A stretch of 64,000 nucleotides of DNA, from assembly GCA_964439625.1 (NCBI GenBank), contig CAYTPI010000019.1:8642-72641 (forward strand). The letters run 5' to 3'. A program made the position numbers and the translations under genes. This DNA comes from CAYTPI01 sp964439625. Its GTDB lineage: Bacteria > Chloroflexota > Anaerolineae > Aggregatilineales > UBA3940. Under the pieces are notes generated by a model. It saw only the letters and a list, made by a program, of their open reading frames with translations, did not search any database and was not told where the DNA came from. Positions within the stretch are counted from its first letter, which is position 1. Every line of letters starts with the position of its first letter. This document shows, piece by piece, positions 43,408-52,537 of this stretch.

Positions 43408-43437
43408 ATCTTAACATGGGTTGAATTCAGTTGTCAA
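43408..43437 (-). promoter_or_regulatory. Sigma-70-type promoter of the qcr operon
   Basis: On the minus strand TTGACA (43437-43432) is followed, 18 bases later, by TAAGAT (43413-43408). It would start transcription at about 43400, giving a leader of ~175 bases before qcrA. Confidence 0.65.
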
Positions 43438-43456
43438 AAAATTCACAAACACTTTA

Positions 43457-43500
43457 GCCCCGTATTTATTGAGGTGCTAGCTTACTTGATTACACGGGGC
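43457..43500 (-). terminator. Possible terminator of the second membrane-protein array
   Basis: GCCCCGT (43457-43463) and ACGGGGC (43494-43500) can pair around a 30-base loop just after the last array gene. The minus-strand tail is only weakly T-rich, so the call is tentative. Confidence 0.35.
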
Positions 43501-43512
43501 GGCACCTTATGC

Positions 43513-45279
43513 TTATCGGTTAAGATCCAGCAGGGGTGGGTATACTTGCTGCACTTGCTCATTGACGTAACCCGGCCTAATTCGCTCATAGGGGGCATAG
43601 CTGGATTCTGCCTCTGGCCCAATCACTGACAGATCGACATAGTCGTTGAACACACCAAACTCAGCCAAAGACCGCGCCGATATATCCTCGATGATTACCG
43701 CTTGCCCGTCAGTATTTTTGGTGATGAAGATCACCTGATCCCAATTATAGTGCTGGTCGGTAAATAAAAAGGAGGGCGGCCCCGGGTGTGTCTGGGTCAC
43801 GGTGACGCCGTCTTCCGTAATCTGCCAGTCGCTGCCGGCCATATTATCATTGGAGATCAGCGCCCTTGCTTTTTCTTCATACAGTACTTGTACGGCGTAT
43901 TGCAGCCCGACCCCAAAGATGAACGGTGAGTCATCAGCACCTTGTGGCTGAATATGGATAAACAGTGTGCCCTCTTCAACATCAGGTGTAATGTGTGTAA
44001 GCGTTCGGAAATATTTAGCTTGATCCGACCAAACTGAGTCAAGGGCATATAATTCCCCCTGAAGGTCACTGACTTGAACAGCACCAATTGTCCCTACTGT
44101 GATTAAAACCATAGCAGCGAGTGCTTGCCTAAGCCAGTTACGTGGTAACAGTTCTGAAATCAACCACACGATAGCAGTCACTATTACCGCGACACCAATC
44201 GGTGTCGTTGAGTGCACTCTGATGGTTGTGTCGGCTACAATTGTTAGGAGAAAGGCAAACAATCCAAGGAACCAGACTAATATCCCCAACCCAAGCCAGA
44301 GAAGCGGTTTCTTTAAATTTTGAAGCCAGTAACGATCTTTCTCAGCTTGGCCCAGGGCCCAATCTGGCGATCTCAACACGAACCAACTGGTAAGTAATAA
44401 CGATGTATTCACCAATATAATTGGCAGCCGATACTCAGTCAGTTTGCTAGCTTGTAACAAGAAAAGCGGCCGCAAGGTAAACATTGTTTGTAGAGATAAG
44501 CGCGACACAATCCGCTCTAATGACACAGGCTCCCTGAAACCACTGAAATATGTTTCGCTCCCTAAGCCAAGTATGGGGATTGCATACCATGCTGCGGAGA
44601 TCGAAATAAACACGCCCCAAAGACATAATTTGAAAAAGGTTGAGCGATCATATTGGCGGCCTAGAATGATCCCTAGGGTAGGTATGCCTGCTAGGAGTGG
44701 TAAGAGTGCTTCACGCATTCCGCTTGCCAGTAAACAAAACAAGCCACTAATAAAGAGCATGCCGTAGCTTAAATCATCAACGCTGCGGAAAAAGAGATAT
44801 ATGGCGATTAAAGCGAAAGTAAGACTGAGTAGATGGTCACTAATAGAGAAGATATTGAGCAGAAAAAACCAATCAGGTACGAAATATAATAAGTAAATGA
44901 AGCCAGCCATGTAGCTGAACTGAACGTGCGTCAAGAGAAGCTGACGCATGTTTAAATAGACAAGGCAAGCATTCACACACCTGCCTAGCAATACGAAGAT
45001 GTGTCCTGCAATTGGTGCTGTATCAAACACGAAGGCGAAAAGTGCGACGGGAACCAGTGTCGTTGGTCTACTTGAATAGTAACCAAGCCGTCCGTTAATA
45101 GCTGAGTAGTAGTGCCCCCACGAATCGCCACCGTCACGGTTGCCGTAGTCAATGACAGTGAACAACGCCGCTGTCACTAGCAGATAAGCGGCAAACACCA
45201 TGAGATCACGGCGAAGCCTTGGGTGGCTCTGAAAGTAGCTTGTAACTGATTTCTGCATAGCGGTTAACCTAGCATCCAC
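43513..45279 (-). CDS. Polytopic membrane protein, GT-C-like, unrecognised family (array copy 3)
   Basis: A 588-residue protein with about 11-12 hydrophobic helices and a C-terminal external domain of ~170 residues. After TM1 it has DYGNRDGGDSWGHYYSAING and YYSSRP, a motif shared with the paralogue at 46957-48663. It ends AEFGVFNDYVDLSVIG...RPGYVNEQVQQVYPPL, shared with that paralogue and with the fragment at 48663. The topology resembles GT-C glycosyltransferases: acidic residues in the first external loop, many helices and a soluble tail. The family is not one I can name. Its ATG lies inside the end of the upstream gene (11-base overlap), so translation is coupled. Confidence 0.65.
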   Translation of the reverse strand: MDARLTAMQKSVTSYFQSHPRLRRDLMVFAAYLLVTAALFTVIDYGNRDGGDSWGHYYSAINGRLGYYSSRPTTLVPVALFAFVFDTAPIAGHIFVLLGRCVNACLVYLNMRQLLLTHVQFSYMAGFIYLLYFVPDWFFLLNIFSISDHLLSLTFALIAIYLFFRSVDDLSYGMLFISGLFCLLASGMREALLPLLAGIPTLGIILGRQYDRSTFFKLCLWGVFISISAAWYAIPILGLGSETYFSGFREPVSLERIVSRLSLQTMFTLRPLFLLQASKLTEYRLPIILVNTSLLLTSWFVLRSPDWALGQAEKDRYWLQNLKKPLLWLGLGILVWFLGLFAFLLTIVADTTIRVHSTTPIGVAVIVTAIVWLISELLPRNWLRQALAAMVLITVGTIGAVQVSDLQGELYALDSVWSDQAKYFRTLTHITPDVEEGTLFIHIQPQGADDSPFIFGVGLQYAVQVLYEEKARALISNDNMAGSDWQITEDGVTVTQTHPGPPSFLFTDQHYNWDQVIFITKNTDGQAVIIEDISARSLAEFGVFNDYVDLSVIGPEAESSYAPYERIRPGYVNEQVQQVYPPLLDLNR

Positions 45280-46960
45280 CGGGGTGCCATTGGGCCTGAT
45301 AGATAATCAATGAGCCGACTTCCTCGGCTGGGCAAAGCCGTTCAGTCTGCTTGGCGGCTGCATCAATCGCGTTGATTTCAGCCGCATCCAATAGATCACG
45401 ATGAAGGATGATATAGCCAATGCGCCAAGTGGCAACTGCATCAGCAAATTGCGCGCTCTCCTCGTCTGAGAGGGCGCTATCGGCCTCGATATTCAAAAAG
45501 GCCAAACCATCATACGCAGCTTCGAGTTCAGGCTCTGGGTAGGGAACACGTCCATAGATCAAACGTTTTTGATGAAACACACCGTACACACTAGCAAGGC
45601 TGGCGCCACGCTCATCTTGAAGTGCTGAAGGATAATGTAAGATAAGATAGTCCTCTGGCTGCGAATCCATCTCCCGCAGCAACGCCAATTCATCAGGCGC
45701 AACAAGCTGTTCGGTGCGGACCGGCTCAGCCACCGTGACGACCAACAATATTCCGATCAAATAGATGGCAGCTACCCCAGCCCATGCGTACCAGCTTGGG
45801 CGCTGAGTCAGCCAATCGTTGAAGACAAGGCCTGCATACATGCTCAGCATCAAGATGGATGGCCCCAGCAGCACCTCCGGCGCGTAAATCGGCAGGTAGT
45901 CAACACCCGCAATCGCCGAAACGACAACCAGCGGCTCAGGGATGAGGCGCTGGCCAACCAGCAAAGCCACAAAGCCCAGCACAGCCAAATGCAGATGACG
46001 GCGCTCGTTGGCCCCGACCAACACCACCGCGGCAGCAGCAGCCGTTAGGGGCAGCAGCACCGTTTCGATTAGTGCGACTGGCAAACTGATGCTTTCTGCC
46101 CGGAACAACTCAGGTGAAGAGAAAGCGGCTTCGAACCCTTGCATGCTGCGCACCACGTTAGGTAGCGGGTGAATGAGCAGAGCGGCAATGATTAAAAAAG
46201 TCATCAATCCAAACTGCAACATCTGTGGCTCCTGCTGTTCGTCGCTCGTATGCTTGCGAATATCCGTCAAGTACAGCCAAATGCCTAACGGCAGCCACAC
46301 ACCAAGTAACCCGGCGAACTGCTGCATACCGCACAGCAGCGTTAGGATCAGTGTCAGCCCCACCCACAGCGCATTGAGCAGCGTTTGCTTGCCCTTCCAG
46401 CGGTAGAGCGCAATCAGCGCCAGTGGCAGCCCGAATGACGAAGCCAGAATGACATCGCTGGAGCGCAGTGCATCAATGTACCATGTTGAAAAAGTAAACA
46501 GTCCAGCAACACCCAATGCCAAGATTGGGTGGGTGCCCAAGTGACGCGCCAGCAGCACAATCGAGAAGAAAGTTACAACAACCCCCACCACCAGCACAAG
46601 GTTGAAGGACAAAACCGGCTGTTGCGTGATGAGGTTGATCAGGCTGAAGAACAACGACTGCAACAACGGTGCATACAGCAGATAGTTTTGCAAGTAGGGG
46701 GCCGTCGCATAGGCTGAGAAAGTCGGTGTTTCTGCCAGGCCGATGCTATACGTAGGCCACCACGTATGCCACAGGTACAGGGACGCATCGTGCAGATCAC
46801 CCAATAGCCCGAACGATAGACCCAGCGCCTGCCGCTGGAGTGAAAACCCAATCAAGACGAGGGCCAGCCCCAGCGCAAGCAGCCAGTAAGGCACAGGCAG
46901 GCGATTGTGTTGTGTCTTAGTTTCGATCATGGAATGCCGACTTTCGGCGTTTGAATTCAT
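45269..46960 (-). CDS. Polytopic membrane protein, GT-C/YfhO-like
   Basis: A 563-residue protein with about 11-12 helices. The first external loop has GDLHDASLYLWHTWWP, reminiscent of acidic first-loop motifs in Chloroflexota GT-C and YfhO-like proteins. The C-terminal ~140 residues are soluble (ALLREMDSQPEDYLILHYP, then DAAEINAIDAAAKQTERLCP). It is not an obvious paralogue of its two array neighbours. Its ATG overlaps the stop of the upstream gene (ATGA), and its own 3' end overlaps the next gene, so the three form one operon. Confidence 0.65.
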   Translation of the reverse strand: MNSNAESRHSMIETKTQHNRLPVPYWLLALGLALVLIGFSLQRQALGLSFGLLGDLHDASLYLWHTWWPTYSIGLAETPTFSAYATAPYLQNYLLYAPLLQSLFFSLINLITQQPVLSFNLVLVVGVVVTFFSIVLLARHLGTHPILALGVAGLFTFSTWYIDALRSSDVILASSFGLPLALIALYRWKGKQTLLNALWVGLTLILTLLCGMQQFAGLLGVWLPLGIWLYLTDIRKHTSDEQQEPQMLQFGLMTFLIIAALLIHPLPNVVRSMQGFEAAFSSPELFRAESISLPVALIETVLLPLTAAAAAVVLVGANERRHLHLAVLGFVALLVGQRLIPEPLVVVSAIAGVDYLPIYAPEVLLGPSILMLSMYAGLVFNDWLTQRPSWYAWAGVAAIYLIGILLVVTVAEPVRTEQLVAPDELALLREMDSQPEDYLILHYPSALQDERGASLASVYGVFHQKRLIYGRVPYPEPELEAAYDGLAFLNIEADSALSDEESAQFADAVATWRIGYIILHRDLLDAAEINAIDAAAKQTERLCPAEEVGSLIIYQAQWHPGGC

Positions 46961-48663
46961 GGAAGCGGTTGGATGGATGGGTGCACTTGCTGAACCCGCC
47001 TGTTCACATACTCTGCTTCAATCCGGGCATATGGATCGTATGTTTGCAGCGATGTTTCATCCACTACAGCGAGGTCAACATTCGGGAGGAAGAGTCCCTT
47101 ACTGAGCAGTTCGGTTGTGAGTTCAGGCGCAACATAGGTCAGGGTGTCGTCATCACGAGTTACAACGATCATCTCATCCCACCCATAGAAGCGATTTGTG
47201 TACAGTACGCCCCCTGCCAGCGGACTGTTGGAGGTCAAGCGGATGCCCTCGGCCTCAAGTGCCCAGCTTGCCACCACCAACGCGTTGTTTGAGACAACGC
47301 CTACTGCATTACCCTGGTAGAAATACCGCACGCTGAAATCGAAGCCGGTGCCTACCAGATACGGCACTGGGTGACGGTCATCCTGTTCTAAAAACAGAAT
47401 CAAGGTGTCTTCTTTAACCGTGGGCACTGCGTGGGTCATCGGGCGGAACAACTCCGCTTGATCCGTCCATACGGTGTCTAGTAGATAGTAATCGATCTGA
47501 GATTCACCCATTTGAACCACACTTACTGCGGCAATGACGGCAAGCAGTGAGACAGCACCCACACTTTGCAACCAACGAGTCGGCAGCACCTGCACCAGCA
47601 ACACAATCAGGCTGGCGAGTGCAATAGCAGTGCCCAATGGTGCAATCGAATGGACGCGTTGAATGGTCTCACCGATGTTGGTCAACAAGAAGGCCAGCAA
47701 ACCCAGAAACCAGACCGTCACACCGATGCCCAACCACAGGGCAGCAAAGCGTGCCATCTCAGTGCGGCCCTCGGACGGCACTTGCCAGAAGTGCACCATG
47801 GCCCACAGGCCGACTAATAGTACGATTGCGACCAGTATGAGTGACAGCCGATAGGCGTTCAATTTGGCGGCCTGTAACCAGAAGATCGGTTGGAGGGTAG
47901 CTTCAATCTGAAACAGGACACGCTGTATAAAGATGGCAGGCCGAAACGGTTCAGCATAACCGCTGCTGTACGTTCGCTGGGTGATGCCTAAGATAGACAA
48001 GCCATAATAGGCTGCCCCCCCGGCGATCACAACACCCCATGCCGCCAGCTTCAGGAAGCGCTCGCGTGTGTAAACTCTGTCAAAGGCAAACACACCAACA
48101 GCCACTGCTGCCATCAACGGTAGACCCGGTTCACGAATGAAGATGGAAATGAGTCCGAGCGTGGCTGCGCCCAAAAACAAAGGCCAACTGGATGATCGAA
48201 CAGAACGTATGTACAGCAAGAGGCTCGCCTGCATGATCACAACGCCAACTAAGTGATCGCTTGTCGAGTAGACGTTGCCCAGCCAGAACCAGTCTGGCAC
48301 GACGTACAACAGATAGGTAAGCCCGACCAAATACGCAAACCACGAGCGGCGCACAAGTTGATCGATGATAAGGTAGAGAAGAAACCCGTTGGCAATGCGG
48401 GTTGCAACCAGCATAATGTAGCTTCCGAGTTGCTGTGCACCGAATACCTGCGCAAACAGCACCTGGGCAAAAAGTGCCAAAGGACGCCCACTATAATAGC
48501 CTACACGCCCATTGAGCGCTGAATAGAAATGGCCCCAATCATCGATGCCATCACGGTTGCCCATATCTACCAGCGTATAGAGGGCCAAAGTCAACAGTGT
48601 GAAGGTGGCAAGTGCCACCCAATGGCGCTGCTGCCAGTCTGACAGTTTAGGCGGCTGGCTCAT
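46957..48663 (-). CDS. Polytopic membrane protein, GT-C-like, unrecognised family (array copy 2)
   Basis: A 568-residue paralogue of the protein at 43513-45279. TM1 is followed by DMGNRDGIDDWGHFYSALNG and YYSGRP, then about 11 helices, a soluble domain with TDQAELFRPMTHAVP, and a C-terminal KGLFLPNVDLAVVDE...RRVQQVHPS block. The conserved first-loop acidic residues suggest an active-site role as in GT-C enzymes. The ATG overlaps the stop of the remnant upstream (TAATG), which shows that the remnant was once a full member of the same operon. Function unknown. Confidence 0.65.
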   Translation of the reverse strand: MSQPPKLSDWQQRHWVALATFTLLTLALYTLVDMGNRDGIDDWGHFYSALNGRVGYYSGRPLALFAQVLFAQVFGAQQLGSYIMLVATRIANGFLLYLIIDQLVRRSWFAYLVGLTYLLYVVPDWFWLGNVYSTSDHLVGVVIMQASLLLYIRSVRSSSWPLFLGAATLGLISIFIREPGLPLMAAVAVGVFAFDRVYTRERFLKLAAWGVVIAGGAAYYGLSILGITQRTYSSGYAEPFRPAIFIQRVLFQIEATLQPIFWLQAAKLNAYRLSLILVAIVLLVGLWAMVHFWQVPSEGRTEMARFAALWLGIGVTVWFLGLLAFLLTNIGETIQRVHSIAPLGTAIALASLIVLLVQVLPTRWLQSVGAVSLLAVIAAVSVVQMGESQIDYYLLDTVWTDQAELFRPMTHAVPTVKEDTLILFLEQDDRHPVPYLVGTGFDFSVRYFYQGNAVGVVSNNALVVASWALEAEGIRLTSNSPLAGGVLYTNRFYGWDEMIVVTRDDDTLTYVAPELTTELLSKGLFLPNVDLAVVDETSLQTYDPYARIEAEYVNRRVQQVHPSIQPLP

Positions 48664-48911
48664 TAATCGAGTTCTTGCAGCGGTGGGTAGACGCGCTGTA
48701 CTTTGGGGGGAACATAGCCCGGATGAATACGCTCAGATGGTGCATAAGCTGCTTCAGCTTCCCTATCAATCAGGCTGATATTAATCTCCGGGTCAAAGAT
48801 GCCGAAATGCCTTACAATCTGCATCTCAGACTCTACATACCTTGCAGCCTGTTCGCTTGGCTGCGTAACGTCAGTGATTAATATTGTACATGCTGCTAAG
48901 CTAGACCACAA
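48663..48911 (-). pseudogene. C-terminal remnant of a further array paralogue
   Basis: The last ~60 codons (QIVRHFGIFDPEINISLI, AAYAPSERIHPGY, KVQRVYPPL) match the C-terminal end of the two intact paralogues, but the preceding ~500 residues, with all membrane helices, are absent. The only start near the 5' end of the frame is a TTG. Its stop overlaps the ATG of the next paralogue in the same way intact array members overlap. This is the scar of a deleted first copy. Confidence 0.75.
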
Positions 48912-48999
48912 GCTGAAGCCAGACCGAGCCCTGACCCGTTCTGAGACTACACTTTAAATACTGAACATCTCTCAACAGGCAAGCAGAAGATGCGCTACC

Positions 49000-49173
49000 T
49001 TATCCCTCCTCTTCCTGAAGCTTTTCAATCACCTCTAGATCGCGCTGATAGCTGCGCCTACGGATGAAGAGCGACACTAGATACACCAGCCCAATCGCTC
49101 CCATCACCCCATAACCGATGATCAGGCCATCGGTTGTATCTGGCGGGGGTTGTTGTAGTAATACACGGAGCAC
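49000..49173 (-). CDS. ccmD: CcmD-like small membrane protein of cytochrome c maturation
   Basis: A 57-residue protein with a short external lead, one TM helix (LIIGYGVMGAIGLVYLVSLFI) and a basic then acidic tail (RRRSYQRDLEVIEKLQEEEG). Size, topology and position directly after ccmC fit CcmD, which holds CcmC and CcmE together during haem export. A frame open further upstream would give 85 residues, but the GTG that overlaps the ccmC stop (TAGTG) is the natural start. Sequence conservation of CcmD is low, so position carries weight. Confidence 0.7.
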   Translation of the reverse strand: MLRVLLQQPPPDTTDGLIIGYGVMGAIGLVYLVSLFIRRRSYQRDLEVIEKLQEEEG

Positions 49174-49931
49174 TAGGGGGTGTCCTGTTCTGCCCAGAAC
49201 TTCATCTTGAGGGCATACACTTGCTGACCAAGGCGTTCTAAGCGCATCCGGTGCCACATCAGCGTGAAGAAGACCACGGTAAATGTGCCGAAGCTGAACA
49301 ACATCGCTTGCGTCATACGTGGGGCGAGGCCAAAGTCGCCTTCTGCAACGCCTGCACTTGACCCAACGACATACGGATGAATAGTGGACTCAACAAAGCG
49401 CACGCCGTAGTAGGTCATCACGACGCTGGCAAACGCGATGATCCCATAGACTGCCGCGAAGCGTGCCCGCCGTCCGGGGTCTTCAATGCCATTGCGCAGC
49501 ATCAGGTAGGCCGCATAACTGAGCCACATCACAGCGGCGCTGGTCAGCTTTGGGTCCCACGTCCAAGGGGCGCCCCAAGCGTACTGACCCCAAATCATGC
49601 CGCCAACAATAGCGATGGTTACTAAGGCGAGGCCAACCTCGACGGAGGCCAATGACAGGACATCCCAGCGCTCATTTTTGGTGATCAAATAGACGATACC
49701 TGCAACAAGAACAACGAGAAAGGCGACAGCGCCGGCCCACGCGGCCCCAACGTGGAAGTAAAAGATTCGTTGTACTGCGCCCATTGTCAGTTCAGTGGGT
49801 GCATAAACGAAGGCCATATATGCGTTGGCTGCTAGCAAAATAACTGAAACAACGCTCAGAAGCGTCAGTGGTATGGGTAAAGTGGACTGATTCTTTTGGG
49901 CGTTGGTTAACGGTGCAGCGGAAGTTGCCAT
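49173..49931 (-). CDS. ccmC: Cytochrome c biogenesis haem-handling protein CcmC
   Basis: A 252-residue protein with about six helices. The tryptophan-rich haem-binding motif is WGAPWTWDPKLTSAAVMWL, in an external loop; flanking histidines are in FYFHVGAAW and ESTIHP. It handles haem for attachment to CcmE in system I maturation. The dihaem cytochrome of the qcr operon lies ~10 kb away on the same strand. No ccmA, ccmB, ccmE or ccmF is in the window. An 18-bp inverted repeat lies 32 bases upstream. Confidence 0.88.
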   Translation of the reverse strand: MATSAAPLTNAQKNQSTLPIPLTLLSVVSVILLAANAYMAFVYAPTELTMGAVQRIFYFHVGAAWAGAVAFLVVLVAGIVYLITKNERWDVLSLASVEVGLALVTIAIVGGMIWGQYAWGAPWTWDPKLTSAAVMWLSYAAYLMLRNGIEDPGRRARFAAVYGIIAFASVVMTYYGVRFVESTIHPYVVGSSAGVAEGDFGLAPRMTQAMLFSFGTFTVVFFTLMWHRMRLERLGQQVYALKMKFWAEQDTP

Positions 49932-49963
49932 ACACTGCTTCTCCGATCAAATTGAATAACGTA

Positions 49964-49981
49964 TTGATAATAGTCTATCAA
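49964..49981. promoter_or_regulatory. Inverted repeat upstream of ccmC
   Basis: TTGATAATAGTCTATCAA is built of perfect TTGATA/TATCAA arms with a 6-base centre. The outer arms look like Fnr half-sites, but the 8-base gap between TTGAT and ATCAA differs from the usual 4. It may be an operator for ccmCD. Confidence 0.45.
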
Positions 49982-50067
49982 TTTTACACAGGAGAAGACA
50001 GCCTCTGCTGAGACTCTGATGAGATGCTAAACTCATAGCGTTATTGGGTTGCTATGAAGGCGAACAT

Positions 50068-50616
50068 ATGAAAGTGACAGTCGGTGGTTACTACCTCGAT
50101 GTCAAGCAAATTGAGGATGAGCAAACGGCGATGTCCATCGCACGGACAGCACCGCTTGGCTATCTGCTGCTGCAAGATGACTCGTCAGATAATGCAGATT
50201 GGTACGTTGTTAATATTGTCAGAGAGATTGGTGTGTTTAGTGTTCTCGTAAAGGCACCTGATACCGGCGCCAGCCCACATATGATGATCCATGAGGAAAG
50301 ACAGCGTTTGATCATTGGCTACGGGCATTCGCTGTCGATCTTGAATGCAGCAATGTTTGACGAACTCTTTTACTATGATGGTGGCAGTGCCTTCTATCAA
50401 ATTTTTAGCTTGCGGCCCCAACACATTGATGATGTGTTTATTGGCTGGTTTGAAAACCGGATGGTTGCTCTCACCTATGAGGGCGAGGTGCTGTGGACAT
50501 ACGAAGCCGCTGCCATCATCACGGATGCTGTACTGATCGATGATGCCATTGAGATTCGCGTATGGAATAAAGATCACCCGCTGCTGCTTGAACTGTATGA
50601 TGGCACAATCCGCTGA
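50068..50616 (+). CDS. Hypothetical protein, predicted beta-rich
   Basis: About 182 residues with no signal peptide or TM helix. Strand-rich segments repeat a short pattern, such as YLLLQDDSSDNADWYVVNIV, FSVLVKAPDTG and ALTYEGEVLWTYEAAAIITDAVL. It may be a small beta-propeller-like or beta-sandwich cytoplasmic protein. I placed the start at the ATG at 50068, with AAGG 7 bases upstream, rather than a TTG 8 codons earlier. It is convergent with the next gene. No family recognised. Confidence 0.6.
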   Translation: MKVTVGGYYLDVKQIEDEQTAMSIARTAPLGYLLLQDDSSDNADWYVVNIVREIGVFSVLVKAPDTGASPHMMIHEERQRLIIGYGHSLSILNAAMFDELFYYDGGSAFYQIFSLRPQHIDDVFIGWFENRMVALTYEGEVLWTYEAAAIITDAVLIDDAIEIRVWNKDHPLLLELYDGTIR

Positions 50617-50629
50617 TGTGCTGTGCAGC

Positions 50630-51163
50630 CTAGTCTGGGCGGACGTTCTCAAAGCTGCCGTTGATTGTCACTGAATTGCCAGTAAGTGTAGGGTTTTGCA
50701 TGTTGATGCATTGTTCGCCGTTCATACGGAAGGTGCCCGTCAGGAGCCGCCCGGCTTGGGTGATCTCGGCGCTGCCGCTAACCACCTCACAATTATAGAC
50801 CTGCCCGGTCTCTGGATCACGATATTGAACGATACCCCCTAGGTTATTTTGCCCCATTTGAATTTCTCCCGGAAACTGTAGCGCGGCTAAGTATGCCTCG
50901 ACCATGTCCGGATCACTGGGGAAGTAACGGAATTCAAGCACAGTACCGCCGTTATCCCAGTTGACCAAGCCATCCAGATTAGTAAAGCTGCGCCCCGGTG
51001 TAAAGGCCACGATGAAAGATGTGCCGCCAGAGAGCTGCGTAACTTCAATGGTGGTGATGGCATTAGAGGCTGGTGGTTGGTCTAGCCCAGTGCGGGTAGT
51101 CAGGATGCCGAGCGGCGCGCATAAAGTCAGTGCAGCAAGCAGTGGCAGAAATTGCTTCAACAT
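50630..51163 (-). CDS. Secreted protein, unknown
   Basis: A 177-residue protein with an N-terminal hydrophobic stretch (FLPLLAALTLCAPLGIL) that may be a signal peptide. The mature part is beta-rich, with INTERNAL-like strands IEVTQLSGGTSFIVAF and VNWDNGGTVLEFRYF. Two Cys in the C-terminal half (VYNCEVV and EQCINM) could form a disulfide. GAAGGGG precedes the ATG. Exported; no family recognised. Confidence 0.6.
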   Translation of the reverse strand: MLKQFLPLLAALTLCAPLGILTTRTGLDQPPASNAITTIEVTQLSGGTSFIVAFTPGRSFTNLDGLVNWDNGGTVLEFRYFPSDPDMVEAYLAALQFPGEIQMGQNNLGGIVQYRDPETGQVYNCEVVSGSAEITQAGRLLTGTFRMNGEQCINMQNPTLTGNSVTINGSFENVRPD

Positions 51164-51273
51164 AGGCCCCTTCAGCAGCTTTGAGTCGATTATGTCACTT
51201 AGATGACTGTAACCCTATTTTCTCATATTTTTAGCGGTGTGCAACGTCTTTTGGTTAAGGCTTTGTTGCATAT

Positions 51274-51930
51274 TCAATCATCTGCGACGATGCCATGCCG
51301 CAGCGCAAACACGGCGGCTTGTGTGCGGTCTTCCACATTGAGCTTCGACAGAATGGAACTGACGTAGTTGCGGACGGTGCCCTCACTGAGGAATAAGCGA
51401 CCCGCGATGTCCGAATTGGTCAAGCCATGGGCCAGTAGCTTAAGGATATCCATTTCACGGTTGCTGAGGTCGGTGGTCAGGTTGGATTGTACAGGAGGCC
51501 CGCCTTGGTTGACCTGCGCAAACAGGCGACCCGCGACGGATGGATCAATATGAGTTTTGCCTGCGACGGTGTCGCGAACAGCTTCGATCAATCGTTCGCG
51601 GGGCGTGTCTTTCAGCAAAAATCCGGCAGCCCCTGAACGAATAGCATCAAACACCCATTCATCTTCGGCGTAGGTTGTTAAGACCAACACCTTAATATCT
51701 GGATGCTGGCGCTTGAGTTCCCGTGTCGCTTCGACGCCGTTCATTAATGGCATTTTGAGATCCATCAGGACAAGGTCAGGTGTATGTTCGGCAACCACCG
51801 CAACGACTTCTGCCCCATCGCCTGCGACGCCGACGACTTCAATGCCATTGGCAGCATTCAGAATGGCCCGCAGCCCTTCCGTCACTACAAATTGATCGTC
51901 ACAGATAACGACGCGAATTGTGTCTGCCAT
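51274..51930 (-). CDS. NarL/LuxR-type response regulator (orphan)
   Basis: A 218-residue transcription factor. The receiver has D11-D12, phosphoacceptor D57 (LVLMDLKMP) and Lys in FLLKDTP. The C-terminal LuxR-type helix-turn-helix reads LSNREMDILKLLAHG, then IAGRLFLSEGTVRNYVSSIL. No histidine kinase gene is beside it, so its partner is elsewhere. GAGG lies ahead of the ATG. Confidence 0.92.
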   Translation of the reverse strand: MADTIRVVICDDQFVVTEGLRAILNAANGIEVVGVAGDGAEVVAVVAEHTPDLVLMDLKMPLMNGVEATRELKRQHPDIKVLVLTTYAEDEWVFDAIRSGAAGFLLKDTPRERLIEAVRDTVAGKTHIDPSVAGRLFAQVNQGGPPVQSNLTTDLSNREMDILKLLAHGLTNSDIAGRLFLSEGTVRNYVSSILSKLNVEDRTQAAVFALRHGIVADD

Positions 51931-51952
51931 GGGTCGATTTCCTCAGCTTGGC

Positions 51953-52333
51953 CTAGAACTTTGGCTTATTCTTATTGATCAATTGGAAGGGAGTGCCACC
52001 TGCGAACCACTTCGAAGCACGGTTTTTCAAACCAAGATGATTGTAGCTTTGCATAATCTCTTCAGCCTGTGCTCGGCGGCTCTTCCAGACCCATGCTACG
52101 ACAAGATAGCCATGTTCTGATTTGTCGTCCTTGTAAAATTGTTCGGCGACTTTCTCTGGTTCATCGAAGTTATAACGATCTGTGTTGACGCCGTTTTCGT
52201 CTGCTGGGTAGATGGTAATGCTGTGCCGTCCGGTACCACCCTTAACCAGATCATAAACGACACGCTCTGCCGTCAGTTTATTTTCATAATGACCGACCAT
52301 GGCACGAGCCACTGGTAGGATGTTAATTCCCAT
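51953..52333 (-). CDS. Hypothetical protein
   Basis: A 126-residue soluble protein. It contains ERVVYDLVKGGTGRHSITIYPADENG, a YLVVAWVWKSRRAQAEEIMQS segment, and a basic C terminus (INKNKPKF). AGGAG precedes the ATG. It is upstream of, and on the same strand as, the NarL-type regulator, with 22 bases between, so they may be co-transcribed. No family recognised. Confidence 0.6.
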   Translation of the reverse strand: MGINILPVARAMVGHYENKLTAERVVYDLVKGGTGRHSITIYPADENGVNTDRYNFDEPEKVAEQFYKDDKSEHGYLVVAWVWKSRRAQAEEIMQSYNHLGLKNRASKWFAGGTPFQLINKNKPKF

Positions 52334-52537
52334 CGGTGTGCTGTCTCCTAATTAGTATTAAAACAATACTGCTTTTCGTACAGTATACCGCATCGTTAAA
52401 CAAACCTTAAAGACGTCTTGACATAAAGGCTGTAGTAAAATGAAGCTGTTAACGCTGAATTAAAAATCGGCTTTAAATGCCTCTGTAAAAGGAGTTAGAT
52501 TCACCCCAAGTTTTACCATTGCGAAAGGAATTAGATA

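Noticed and set aside
49964..49981. Canonical Fnr box
   Set aside because: The gap between TTGAT and ATCAA is 8, not 4 bases, so I list it only as an inverted repeat.
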